From: Gracilaria gracilis
Taxonomy: Eukaryota; Rhodophyta; Florideophyceae; Gracilariales; Gracilariaceae
Direction of reading: 5' to 3'
Assembly: GCA_030374805.1 (NCBI GenBank)
Contig: JARGSG010000247.1
Location: 124,001-188,000, forward strand
DNA length: 64,000 nucleotides
Shown here one piece after another: positions 31,774-41,388 of the stretch. The notes under the pieces are model-generated. The model ran no database searches and was not told the origin of the DNA. It saw only the letters and a program-made list of their open reading frames with translations. The first letter of the stretch is position 1. The number at the start of each line of letters is the position of its first letter. The position numbers were made by a program, and so were the translations under genes.

Positions 31774-32525
31774 ACGGGTGTTTTTGCGACAATCAATCTT
31801 TAAATATCGGTAGCATGGGTCCTTTAAACGCATGGAACGGAGCTAGAAGGTTACATATGGTTAAGACTTACGGCTGGAAAGGATGATAAGCTTTACAGGG
31901 GTAGCCTTCGTTAGCGTCAGTTTGGTTTCCATCCTTGGGCAGGATCACAGTGTTATGGTATTATAGTGGTACCCAAGGGTAGTGTTGTATTTCCATTTCA
32001 TACCAACGCATGAAGTTTCCAAAACCATCCGCTGCAGTTCGTCGAATACAAGCTACCAGTCTTGAACTATTTAGAGGTGAGCTGAAACAAATAGGTCTGG
32101 TACCCGACCAGTGCTCTTCCAAATGTCGAAGTTCTTGAATGGCATGGACCTGTACGTTAGCCTATACAGGTTCAAAGCCATGATGGTTATTCAAATCGGG
32201 TCCAATTCCGAACAAGCGAGATCTAGTCCGACTTCGTAAAGATGCCGGCTTCGAAACATGATAATCGGTCCTACTGAGTGCTTGCAATAGTGACAATATC
32301 CTTATAAAACTCTTACTCATACTCTTCATTTCTCATGACGAATCCATAATTACGTGGGTACTTTATAGAAGCCTCCGCAGTAGATAGAATCTGAGGTCTT
32401 TGAAATAATTCCGTTGAGTGAAAAGCCATAGAAGAGGATAAATGATCCTCTTCGCTGAGAGAATCAATATCGGTGGATTGACTCCGCTCTTCAAAAGAGT
32501 GAACTTCATATTCGTCTTTCTTGGA
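31774..32525. other. Intergenic, nothing recognised
   Basis: AT-richer DNA without a supported frame, RNA gene or repeat. It separates a plus gene from a minus gene, so it holds two 3' flanks. Confidence 0.5.
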
Positions 32526-32891
32526 CTATTTTGAAGCAGTTTGAAACGCTTTCTTCCACCTATTGGCGTCCTCCTTTGATATGCACGATACTTGAGGTAC
32601 TTCACGAGTGACGAACTTGATTGTGAACGATCTGGACTTAAAGGTGGGGTAGGCGACGAGTCTGCAGTCCAGAACGGATATTTCGGCTCCCGCATGTGAC
32701 ACGAATGACTTGAAATTGCCGTGAGGCGTTGAGGCGGAGTCTCGAAGACGCATATACGTTGTTGTTCGGCGGGAGAAAAATAACTGACGGACTTTGAAGT
32801 AACCCTGGCGATCAAAGTTCACAACCTTCTTTTGGTGGCGTTGATTGGTTGAGGACGTGTGCAATGAAATGTACGCGTATTGTTGGCTCAC
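32526..32891 (-). CDS. PH-domain-like small protein
   Basis: The open frame of 121 codons has a pleckstrin-homology look: GYFKVRQLFFSRRTTTYMRL (first strands), ISVLDCRLVAYPTFKSRSFT with IKFVTRE (middle strands), and the C-terminal helix signature CISKEDANRWKKAFQTASK, close to the usual S-x-x-E-x-x-x-W-x-x-A-h-x-x-A. PH domains bind phosphoinositides or proteins at membranes. The listed end at 32891 is GTG, not ATG. The frame is open upstream for at least nine codons, so an exon boundary or a start farther up is likely. The short loops and missing N-terminus leave the family assignment moderate. Confidence 0.5.
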   Translation of the reverse strand: MSQQYAYISLHTSSTNQRHQKKVVNFDRQGYFKVRQLFFSRRTTTYMRLRDSASTPHGNFKSFVSHAGAEISVLDCRLVAYPTFKSRSFTIKFVTREVPQVSCISKEDANRWKKAFQTASK

Positions 32892-33027
32892 TTTGCTTGA
32901 GATTGAATAAAACGCTACCAGAACAAGTCATAACACCAAACGCGTTCCTTCTTTATCTACACCCCAGTTTTGTTTGTTCACGCACACACAGATACACACA
33001 CACGCAAACACTAACGCTCTCTGTTAA

Positions 33028-33695
33028 CCAAAGGGGACCGCCAGTAGCCGTGGTTCGACAAGGTGCGATAAGTGTCACCCGGGAACTTACTCGGATCAAC
33101 CTGGATCATCTGCATGTCGTGCAAGTCCGGCGAGCACGAAAGGCAGTCTTGTTGGGGCGCAAGCACCTGCGGCATGCAAGCCTTGTCCATTGGGAACATT
33201 CAGCGGACCACGCTCTGCGAAATGCAACCGCTGCCCACAGGGTACTTATGGCTCGCGACTTGGGGCTTCTAATTGTATAGGGTGTCCGAGCGCTACGTTT
33301 AGTGCCGCAGTTGGCGCACAATCTCCGCTTACATGCAAGCAATGTGGCAAAGGAGCGTTCAGCAAGGTACCGTTTAGAGCAAATGGTGCTGTCAAATGCA
33401 CGAGATGGTTCCCTGGGAAGTATTCAGATCAGACTGGAAGCAGATTCTGTAAGAACTGCCCGGCAGGTACGTTCAGTACTAAGGTTGGAGCCATCTCAAC
33501 GTTTACGTGCAAGTCTTGCCCGAAAGGAACTTTCAGCTATGCTGGAGCTACGAAGTGTACGAAGTGCAACGCCAATACATTCTCTGATCAGCTTGGGTCA
33601 AATCAGTGCAAACGATGTCCGGCTGGAACATTCAGCTTAGTCATCGGGGCTCAGTCCGTTTCTGCTTGCAAACCTTGTCTAAAGGGAACCAGCCT
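33028..33695 (+). pseudogene. Fragment of a Cys-rich GCC2/GCC3 (ephrin-receptor-like) repeat protein
   Basis: About six repeats of 30-36 residues with the pattern C-x2-C-P-x-G-T-F/Y-S are in one frame from 33028. Examples are CDKCHPGTYSDQPGS, CNRCPQGTYGSRLGASNC, CKNCPAGTFSTKVGA, CKSCPKGTFSYAG and [15 protein letters not shown]. These disulphide modules are typical of large extracellular or surface proteins. There is no start codon or signal peptide (the frame begins after a TAA at 33025), and the repeat stops abruptly at about 33690, where sequence antisense to UBA5 begins. It is therefore an isolated internal piece of a longer gene. Confidence 0.75.
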
Positions 33696-34793
33696 TTCAA
33701 CTGCGCCATTAAATCATTCAGATCAGCGCCACTATCTTTAACCTTGTCTTCTTCCGCTATGTTTTCATTGCCTGTGCTTGTGTCGTATTGAAATCGCAAC
33801 CCTTCTGTTAGTTTAGTCCCGTCGTAATGAACGTTAGTATCTGCTGCTTTTTCTTTGCTGCTGTCATCATCTACCAAAGTGATACCCCAATGGTTATCAG
33901 GATGCAACTCTTGCTCTTCACTCGCATCCGGTTCGACAACTGCCTTTTCCATTTCTTCTTTCTTTTTCAGCTCCTTCATTTCCTGTTGTCTCCGAACACA
34001 CCATGAGTCGCTGCAAGCTGGGTTCGGCCTTAATATCATGGTCGGAAAATAGTCCTTCATTGCCGAGTAGCCCAGATAGATCAAAACACTCCCAAAGCCA
34101 AGGAGGTACTTGAGGCAACTTCGAACCAGCATACCCGCAACCATGCCCATCGTGGTTGGTAATGACGCGGCGCAGACACCCTCGCGCTCTAAAGTCCGCT
34201 CATCGATACCTGACGCAATGACCAGGGGAGGTGCACAGCTAAAGCAATCTAACTTTCCTGGTTGGATGAGCTGTATGTGACCAGAGACTTCATCTTCGCT
34301 GACACCACTTCCCATCCAAGTCTGTTGGAGTTCGTTACAGGCCGCATTGATAGCATTGCGTGCTGCAAAGTTATCAACACATGAAAGAAGAAGGTCAACA
34401 GAATTCTCGTCCTTCCCACCGTTGGAAATGCGTTTCATGAAGCGATCAAAGTTTTGGAGAGAAGTGATATCGTAGTTATAGACCTCAATTTCAACATCGG
34501 GATTGAATTGCAAGGAGGGTATCGCGAGCCGCATCTACTTTGTTCAAGCCAGATTGTTCTAGTCTGAAGAAGAGTCTATTCATATTGGCGAGTTCGACCT
34601 TGTCGTAATCAAAAAGAATCAGGTTCCCTATACCGCATCTTGTAAGCATTTCTGCAGCGACCGGTCCCACGCCGCCTACTCCAACAACGATCACTGCCTT
34701 GTCGCGGATTGTCTCGCAGTTGGACACAATTCCCATGCGCTTGAGTGCCATAAGCCGAGAGTATGGATTGTCTGACACGACATTAGAGGACAT
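33641..34793 (-). CDS. UBA5: UBA5, E1-like activating enzyme for UFM1
   Basis: UBA5 adenylates UFM1, forms a thioester and passes it to UFC1. ATG at 34793 gives [20 protein letters not shown] as in animal UBA5. The ATP site [19 protein letters not shown] and [16 protein letters not shown] follow, then [36 protein letters not shown] (zinc CxxC), the catalytic Cys in [14 protein letters not shown], the second zinc pair CSDSWC, the [11 protein letters not shown]1-interacting motif and the UFC1-binding end [11 protein letters not shown]. The frame slips once near 34505: one extra base lies at the point where human UBA5 reads I-N-P-D-V. After LMAQLKG the frame runs on into reverse-complement Cys-rich repeat DNA for about 16 residues, so its own stop has been lost at the junction. 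Confidence 0.9.
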
Positions 34794-34987
34794 CGTTTGT
34801 ATGGGGTGACGAGACGATTGCGGTGCAATATAAATATTTAGAGCTTGAATTACGTACAGATTCATTTGAGAGATCTGCGTTGTCCGCAATCTGACGAACT
34901 TGTTCGACAAAACATCTAATGTTTGACTATCCAGCTCGCTACCAGTCCTCGAACGGCGATGGGGAGCGAGAGGTTTGGAGACTTAGC

Positions 34988-35694
34988 TCATACGAGGTAA
35001 AAGGAGGATTCGAGATACGTGTACACGTTCGTAGTTTGTCGAATTTTAAATTTATGCAAAAAGTAAGCTATGGCACTTCTGACAGCGCTGCACGTCAACG
35101 CCCGAGCGCGTGCTCGGCGCGTGCTCGGCGCGTGCTCGGCGCGTGCCTCATGCGCCGTCGCCAGCGCGCGTGCGCCGACGGTTACAGCGTGGACAGCGGC
35201 GCTGATGTGCAGAGAGTGGTCGAGCACGGCCACGGCGTCGGAGAGATCCAGTGCTTCGGAGGCGGCGCGCTCGGCGATCATGTCGATGAGCGTCAGACGC
35301 GTTGCGAGCGCGCGGCGAGAGACGGCGTCGGCGATGGCGGCGCCTACGCGGCCCATGCCGATGATGGAGATGTGGCGCGCTCTCCCAATCGCTCGCAATC
35401 GCCGCTCAAACGCTCGTTTCTAGCTCGCCCACTCGCTTGCGTTCGCAGCGCATCCGCTCTCTCCGTCTTCATCAGTTCTTTCGCCACCCATACGAAAACG
35501 AACCCCGTTGCAGCGGTGAAGCGCTCGTTGCGTTTCATCAACCAGCTCTTATTTCCGTTTCGCTTTGGCGAAAAGCCCATGTCAGTGCCGCTATTTAGGC
35601 GTTCTGTCCATGTCGCTGCATCAACGTCAGCTCTGCATTTGTCCCTCTCCCTGCCCACTGCACTATGCAGCCTCCGAACCAAACTAACCATCAA
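34988..35694 (-). pseudogene. Lactate/malate dehydrogenase N-terminal fragment
   Basis: The stretch HISIIGMGRVGAAIADAVSR then ATRLTLIDMIAERAASEALD with LSDA is the NAD-binding Rossmann start of the LDH/MDH family: G-x-G-x-x-G, the D of LID for the ribose, and the E-A-x-D-L turn. A weakly family-like AVTVGARAL follows, then the reading dissolves into a GC-rich 11-bp tandem. The catalytic half is absent. Upstream, another frame (35694-35344) carries a hydrophobic segment (FTAATGFVFVWVAKEL) and overlaps the dehydrogenase start, so a frame change separates them. A broken gene is the likeliest reading. Confidence 0.6.
35106..35149. repeat. 11-bp minisatellite, four units
   Basis: Four consecutive copies of GCGCGTGCTCG (the last is GCGCGTGCCTC) lie inside the dehydrogenase fragment, where its protein similarity ends. 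Confidence 0.9.
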
Positions 35695-36432
35695 GCAGCA
35701 ATCGCGTCCCCTGCTCCAGGTTGCCCAAGATGCCCACGATTAGACCGCCTCTTACAACTTGCGCTTCGACAGCGTGATATTTACCAGCCATCTCTGGAAA
35801 CCGTTGGTGCAGGCTGTCAAAGATGCTCGCAACTAGTACAACTCGTACGAGATGTGCGTGAAGAGTGCGATTTTTACCTCGAAGACAGGCGATGTCTTCT
35901 GTATGAGTTTTGGGTACGTTCGGTATCTCGAACGATCTGAATCCTGCGTCAAAAAGCACTTCGACTATTGTGCTGACTGTTGCGTTTTTCTTGCAAGGCT
36001 CAATGTGCCACCATACGACAGGTTGAGCGCGAAAATCGTCATTTGAAAGCAGAGAATGCCACTCTGAGACAACTTCATGAACGCCGTGGACAAGCGCAGG
36101 ATGCGGAAGGCCGAGGTGCCGTAGGCCCGGCAACCCGAGGGCGATTCGCTGTAGCGGCTGATGCGCTTGTGACGTGGCCAAATGATGGGCATGCCGCCAT
36201 CGGTAGGTTGACGCAGCAGGGATACGTCAATGGTGCCGCGGCGGCAGGAAGCGGCGGTGGAAGAGGCAACGCTCGCAGCGACGGCAGCGATGACGGCGAC
36301 GACGGCGACAACAGCGACAACGGCGACAACGGCGACGACGGCGCCGACGACGACGGCGCCGACGGCGCCGACGACGACGGCGAAGCTTACTTGCGCGCGA
36401 CGTGTTCGGCGCGCACACCAATTGCGCGCTGA
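35665..36432 (+). CDS. Unrecognised coiled-coil protein with acidic Asp/Gly tail
   Basis: ATG 35665 gives PGCPRCPRLDRLLQLALRQR then VGAGCQRCSQLVQLVRDVRE with ECDFYLEDRR: two CxxC pairs each followed by amphipathic helix. A GTATGAG donor at 35901 and a TTTTTCTTGCAAG acceptor ending 35997 suggest a 97-nt intron. Exon 2 reads CATIRQVERENRHLKAENAT with LRQLHERR, a short leucine-zipper-like helix, then a Gly/Ala linker and a very acidic Asp/Gly/Asn tail encoded by a GACGGC-type repeat (about 36275-36385), with stop near 36430. The splice phase is off by one as written. Cys-pair plus zipper layouts occur in small nuclear regulators, but no family is recognised. Confidence 0.42.
36275..36385. repeat. 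GAC/GGC trinucleotide-rich microsatellite
   Basis: Imperfect repeats of GACGGCGAC with AACGGCGACAACGGC variants, coding Asp/Gly/Asn on the plus strand. Confidence 0.85.
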
Positions 36433-36524
36433 TAACATGCTCGCGACACGGTTTCGCGATCGCAGGCAGAGTGAATCCAGCCCGTAGCGCACCTTAGACA
36501 CAGCGCCGATCGGCTCATCCGTCA

Positions 36525-36730
36525 CACGCGCCGCGCCGCCGGGCTTGGGCGTGTTTCGTTCAGCGCGGACGGGCGGCGGCTCGTGTCCGGCGGCCACGAC
36601 CGGACGGTTCGAGTGTGGGATGTGCGCAGTGCGCGTGCCGTCTGCAAACCGCTGCGCGGCCACAGCCACTCGGTGTCATGCGTGGCGATGAGCGCGAACG
36701 GGGCGCGCTTCAGTGCGAGTTGATTGTATA
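36525..36730 (+). pseudogene. Isolated WD40 blade fragment
   Basis: The plus strand reads SFSADGRRLVSGGHDRTVRV then WDVRSARAVCKPLRGHSHSV with SCVAMSANGARFSAS and a stop: one full WD40 blade plus the start of the next. It is the same repeat type as at 2340-3530. It lies antisense to the last 70 codons of the UTP20 fragment frame, so the two were joined by rearrangement. Confidence 0.75.
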
Positions 36731-38162
36731 CCATTGGATGCGGTTGGTCCACCGGTTCAGATGTCTCAATTCCCATTCCCACAGCAATTCTATCACACAA
36801 GTTCGCTACTCCGTGCTCCAGAGCCATCAAGTCGGGGAAGTCCCATTCGTCCCTATATACATCAAGTAGCACATACAAAGCAGCCCTTGCAGACTGTGGT
36901 GCACCGCTCTCCGCAATCTTCGCTAGCAAAGGAGATATAGAACTTCGAACAACCTTCTGCCGAAATGCGGAAGGTGCATGCCTGCTCACGTCGCACATGG
37001 CAGCCAAGGACTCGAAGACGACTCGACTATCGTGAAGCCATTTTCTTGCGCTCTTTGACAAGAAGTTCAATATACGCTGCAGAAACGGAAAACCCAGCAA
37101 CTCTGAAACTTTTTTACCTCCGTAATGAACCCAATTTCGAAGCAGGCATATAACTCTTATTGCCTCAGTACACAGGTTTTCTGAAATAAGTGTCTCTCCA
37201 GAAGTGACGAATACCGCAGTGATAGCCCTCGTATCTTTCTCATTGGCCACATAACGACAGAGAGTGGCAAAGCAGGTAGAAAAGACGCCAACGCAGGGAT
37301 CAAGCATTATGGCATCTCTGACAGGTTCGGAGTGGTTCAGACGCGCTTGAAAGGCGGCCGTGACAATAACGGTAGCTCGCGAATGCAAACGACCAGAAGG
37401 AAGTCTAATTACTTCGAAAAGAGGGATTCCCAGACCATTTGCAGCGCATTTTTGCTGCTGAGCGTCAAGATGTGACGATTTGGCAGCAGCAACCACACTA
37501 TTGGTAAGGCGTGCTAGGTGTTGATGATCTCTAGTCTTGCGGATGAGATAGCCAAGACAGGATTCTGCAGTCATCTCGCGAATTCGGTTGTGCGGATGTG
37601 ACAAAAGCGGCAATAAGCTTTGTACGATTTGCTGCGGATAGGCGATGCGGTTTTGGATCGAGAGTCGGGTAAGTTCGGCAAGCGCCGCAAACAGAGGTAT
37701 AAGTGAGTTGGACGGGTCCCATAGAATAGAAGGAGACGAGGTGGGTTTAGACTGGTGGGTGTTTTGGTCGGAAGAAAAGACGGTGTTATCGAAGACAGTC
37801 ACAAAGGCCGAGACTATGCGAGGAAATAGGGGGTGAAGGTACTGGGCGCCGATATCAACAAAAACGGCAGTGAGGCATTTGGCAATGGACACGGTGGCGT
37901 CCGCTTGGTGACTCGTAGCTTGTTGAAGATCGTGAAGACAAGCTTAAATAGAAAGCGGCTCGACTTGCTTGTAAACGTGTTTAAACGAAGCGGTGATATT
38001 GGATTCAAACTCTGCAGCAAGAATTGTGGCAAAATGGGACTGTGAAGAATGGAGTTGTTTCTCTGCCTGTATGTTGGAGGAAAAGTCAATGGACGGCAGA
38101 GCAGTCGGTCGGGCGGAGGTTGTCTTGTCTCCAAGCGGGTGTTCAACGAGGCGAAACGCCAT
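36720..38162 (-). pseudogene. UTP20: UTP20 (U3 snoRNP / SSU processome) N-terminal HEAT fragment
   Basis: UTP20 is a HEAT-repeat scaffold of about 2,500 residues in 18S rRNA processing. The frame from 38162 has IDFSSNIQAEKQLHSSQSHF and FKHVYKQVEPLSI, then a single TAA (37944-37946), then in the same frame TSHQADATVSIAKCLTAVFV, HPLFPRIVSAFVTVFDN, NRIREMTAESCLGYLIRKTR and further helical pairs to about 36760. The R-x-x-x-A-E-S-x-x-x-L-x-R-K block matches the human protein's FAAESFTFLMRK segment. Only about 460 residues exist. The 3' end runs into antisense WD40 sequence, so most of the gene is missing. A rearranged partial copy is likely, with the full gene elsewhere. Confidence 0.72.
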
Positions 38163-38510
38163 CGCTTTCGGCCTGCAGCGAGGGCTTGGTCATCCAGCAC
38201 CTTGAGCGGCGCGCTGCCTGTGCTTCCCCGCATGGCTGGGCCGACGGAGACGCAGAGCGAGGACGGAGATGTGCAGATGGCACGGAGTGTGTACTACAGA
38301 GGTGGGAGCGTTGGGAGAGGCGCATGGTGTGGGTGGTGACGGCGAGCGGCACACGCGACGCAGGGCGGCCGATGCGCGGCCTCACATGCAGCGGGCACGG
38401 ATCAAAGTGCACAGCTGTGTGACGTGACGTGGTGTTGAACTTCTCAAAATTAGGTTGCGCGCCGTATCGATATGGGGCGTTGCTTTGCTGGGTGGCGCTC
38501 TCCGCCAGGT

Positions 38511-38542
38511 GCATCGACCCGAGTCCTTTCTCGGGTCGATGC
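38511..38542. repeat. Perfect 13-bp-arm hairpin
   Basis: GCATCGACCCGAG, a TCCTTT loop, CTCGGGTCGATGC. It lies in GC-rich DNA without a supported gene. Confidence 0.85.
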
Positions 38543-38859
38543 GCGCTTTTGCCTCGCTGCGCGTCGTCACGTTCCAGGGCGCGCTGGTGCCACCTGACGG
38601 CTCGAGCGCGCTCTAAGCGCAAGAGCCGTGCACGTCGGTCGCCGTCTCCGCCGCCGCTGCCGCTCGTGATTTTTTCGTTCGCCATCGCCCTGTTTCTCCG
38701 AACGTATGGCGGCTGGGGCGGCGTGAAGGAGAAGGCCGGCGGTGAGGAGAGAGTACAGCGTGGTGGATTGACGCGAGAAGTGGTTGGAAGCACGGGACGG
38801 TGCGGAAACAGACGAAGCGCTGAGGGCGGCGCGAAGGCGCTGGACAAATGACGGACGGG

Positions 38860-39510
38860 CATGACAAGGTACGACGGTTACCGTCGGTAGCTTTTGGTAC
38901 CAACGGTAGTGCGACGCGCTTCATGGTCGGCGAGGAAGACGGCGGCGAGCTGCACTGTGCACAAAAGTGCGCCAAATCAGATATTAATGTCGTGGAACGT
39001 GTACGATCGTGCGCGGCGAATTCGCGACCGCCCAACTGCACCATGACGTCAAACTCAGCGCTTTGCACAGTATCCGGTTGAGCATCGCCCACCAAGCTCA
39101 CCTCAAACGTTCTGTTGGGTTCTTGCGCGTATAATAGCCAGCTTGTTGCCCTGGAAGGTCGTAGCCCCAAACAGAGCCCAACATTCCGTAGCGATGAGAC
39201 TTGTATGGATAGCGTCCGCCATATCGAACACTAGCGTCTCGGCACTGGAGCGGTGGAATTTGACATGGGTTGTACTTGTGTGGCTGCTCGGATGGCATGG
39301 GATCTTGTTCTAGTATCACTGGCGGCGTTTCTTCGGGGACGGAGGTGTCTTGCACCACTATGAGCACCGGGTCAGGTTCGGGGCGACTGGTCCATTCTTA
39401 CCACTTGTGACAAGGTGGCCGGCACTGCCGTGGTGACAAGTAACAACGAACATACGAAGGCGATGGTGAAGATGGTGCTCAAGTTGGTGCTCAAGCTTGT
39501 GTTTCTCATG
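38860..39510 (-). pseudogene. Unrecognised signal-peptide protein in several frames
   Basis: ATG 39509 starts MRNTSLSTNLSTIFTIAFVC then SLLLVTTAVPATLS, a clear signal peptide or signal-anchor. The reading passes at about 39375 into another frame with DPVLIVVQDTSVPEETPPVI, KYNPCQIPPLQCRDASVRYG and GSVWGYDLPGQQAGYY. Near 39110 it passes into a third with FEVSLVGDAQPDTVQSAEFD and VMVQLGGREFAAHD. The blocks look like one secreted or Golgi-lumenal protein with two single-base frame changes. I do not recognise the family; a glycosyltransferase-like lumenal enzyme is only a guess. Confidence 0.4.
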
Positions 39511-39959
39511 TTGGCATTCAAAGCTGCGTTGAATGAATGGATGGTCAAAGTTGTTGGCGAGAGCATGTGGCCAAATTGTTTCATGTTAACGCACACACTT
39601 GTTTTGTTGCGGGCGCGATGGAGGCGCGACGTGCATGCGCGCAGTGTGACGGAGCATGCTTGCTGCAGTGTGGCGGCGCGGCCGCGCGCGCCGCGCCGAG
39701 AAGCGGAACAAGACGGCAGTATGGTAAACGGGCAACACGTGCGTGTTGAGGCACGGCTATTTGTGCAGACATGGCGCCTCCACACTGTGGAGTGCACAGC
39801 AACGGTGGTGGTCGCACAAGCGCTGCTTGTTCGACGCCTTCACCTCCCGCCGTTCACCGACACCAACATGTTCTCCGCCGCCACTCGATGCCTCCAGGCT
39901 ACTGCGCACACACAGCGCCAGCATGCCGGACGCGTTTATGTTGGTGTGCTGGCGTCTGT

Positions 39960-40500
39960 CATGGCGCTAAGGACGCGTGCTTGCAGCGTCGTCGCGCGTG
40001 TGGTACGGCTGCCGTTTCGCAGCGTGAACGAGCGATGTTTGTTAGCGGGTGTGGCGTCTGTGATTGATTTTACGTCGGGCTTGCTTGGTATATCGGGCGG
40101 CTGTCAGTTCACGCCGGTCATAGCGTTGTTATCGCCAGAGTAATCTTTCAAACAAGTTTTGGCCACTTCATTTGCTAATGGTGCTTCCTACTGCGTGCGC
40201 CGCCTTGTGGTACGCTCGTATGGGATTGGTTGGTGCTGCCGTCGCTCAGCCGCTGTTGTTGGGTGCTATTGGTGGCGCTGCGTTTGGCTCTGGCGTCGCG
40301 GTGCTTGTGCCGGATTACGTGTTGCAGACTACTTTTTGGCGCAGTGTTTACTATCATGGGGCTCAGCATTGTACGCGCTCCAATTGCCGTGCCAGACAAA
40401 AGTTGCGCGTGCCACCGCCGCTTCGCGTTGATCCAACGTTGTTCAGCTGGCTGCCGCGCTGGCATAACAGTGCTGCTCGCTGTGTTTTCGTTGCATGAAC
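39960..40500 (+). pseudogene. TauE/SafE-type anion exporter, frame-broken
   Basis: This family exports sulfite and related organosulfur anions through seven to eight membrane helices. The diagnostic N-repeat is visible as AGVASVIDFTSGLLGISGGC with QFTPVIALLSPE (G-h-x-G-G-x-x-x-x-P-h), followed after one stop by SFKQVLATSFAN. A second frame has VLPTACAALWYARMGLVGAA, AQPLLLGAIGGAAFGSGVAV and LVPDYVLQTTFW. A third frame has FTIMGLSIVRAP and CRAGITVLLAVFSLHEL. The helices are in family order but use three frames and cross one stop (near 40141). The N-terminal start is unclear, since upstream DNA is antisense to the signal-peptide gene. Confidence 0.65.
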
Positions 40501-41208
40501 TGTGCTCGATTTTGGCGCATCCTCCGTCGTTTGATGATCAATGCTCGCGTACGTGGAGGTACCTTTGGTACCTTTCACGCAGCTGCGTTCAAAATGAACA
40601 ACTTCACGTTCTACATACCACTCCTATTCCAAGCCGAGTAGTTGTGCGGACGAGTCAATTGATCAAGGTAAGAAAGAACTGTGCTCATCGCTGTGCAGCC
40701 AGCACATCATTCAATGGCCCCATATCGATCTGACTACCCTTGGTACATCGATCAAGAGCCACAGCATCGCGTCAACGAGGCAACGACCGTGAGAAATTCA
40801 AAAGCTGCAGCAGGACTCAACAAGAATTGGCCAGTCCGAACAACCGTTGTCATCCTCCAGGTGCACATAGAACTGATTGCATGCGGCCAAGTAGCCCACT
40901 CACGGATAACGTTGCGCGAACAAAGTAACATATCGTGTCATCAGAGCTGTATATCGACGGCTGAAATTGTTTCCCAGAGCTTCGTGTCACAAAGATGAGC
41001 CACTTTCGGTCTGTAATTGCTCCATGCCCATCTAGAGCCTTTCTCGTACATATTCTCTATGTAGATACGGCAGCAAGGGAAGCTCTTTCGGATTCTTTCG
41101 CACGCAACTTAACCGCTTCTCATCGCAACTTATTCGCAAAGGTAGACCGCTACCTTCAACGAGTAAGGCTGAAAACTATTGTACGAGTAGCTCCTTGTCG
41201 GACACACA

Positions 41209-41388
41209 ATGTATTCTAGTACCACCACACTTCTCTTGATCTCCCTCTTGACGGCGCTGCTTCATTGCTTCTGCGCACAATCCCCGCGAGATTCTGATGG
41301 TCCAATCTGGGAGCGCATTCTACGGAAGCGCACCGATATCCTGGCGGAAAAAAAACGCCGTTGCAGTCAGGGGCGTATTTGTGACTAG
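41209..41388 (+). CDS. Secreted-protein N-terminus interrupted by a MITE
   Basis: ATG 41209 gives MYSSTTTLLLISLLTALLHC then FCAQSPRDSDGPIWERILRK, a textbook signal peptide with cleavage probable after the Ala of FCA-Q. The frame reaches TAG at 41386-41388, but the last residues are encoded by the MITE that starts at 41368, so the natural protein was longer. The true continuation right of 41775 is not recognisable. It could also be exon 1 of a spliced gene with the MITE in its intron. Confidence 0.4.
   Translation: MYSSTTTLLLISLLTALLHCFCAQSPRDSDGPIWERILRKRTDILAEKKRRCSQGRICD

Noticed and set aside
39415-39900. N-terminal half of the 242-codon plus frame preceding the TauE/SafE segment
   Set aside because: Its first part is antisense to a clear signal peptide on the minus strand and shows no TauE features; only the part after about 39960 was kept.
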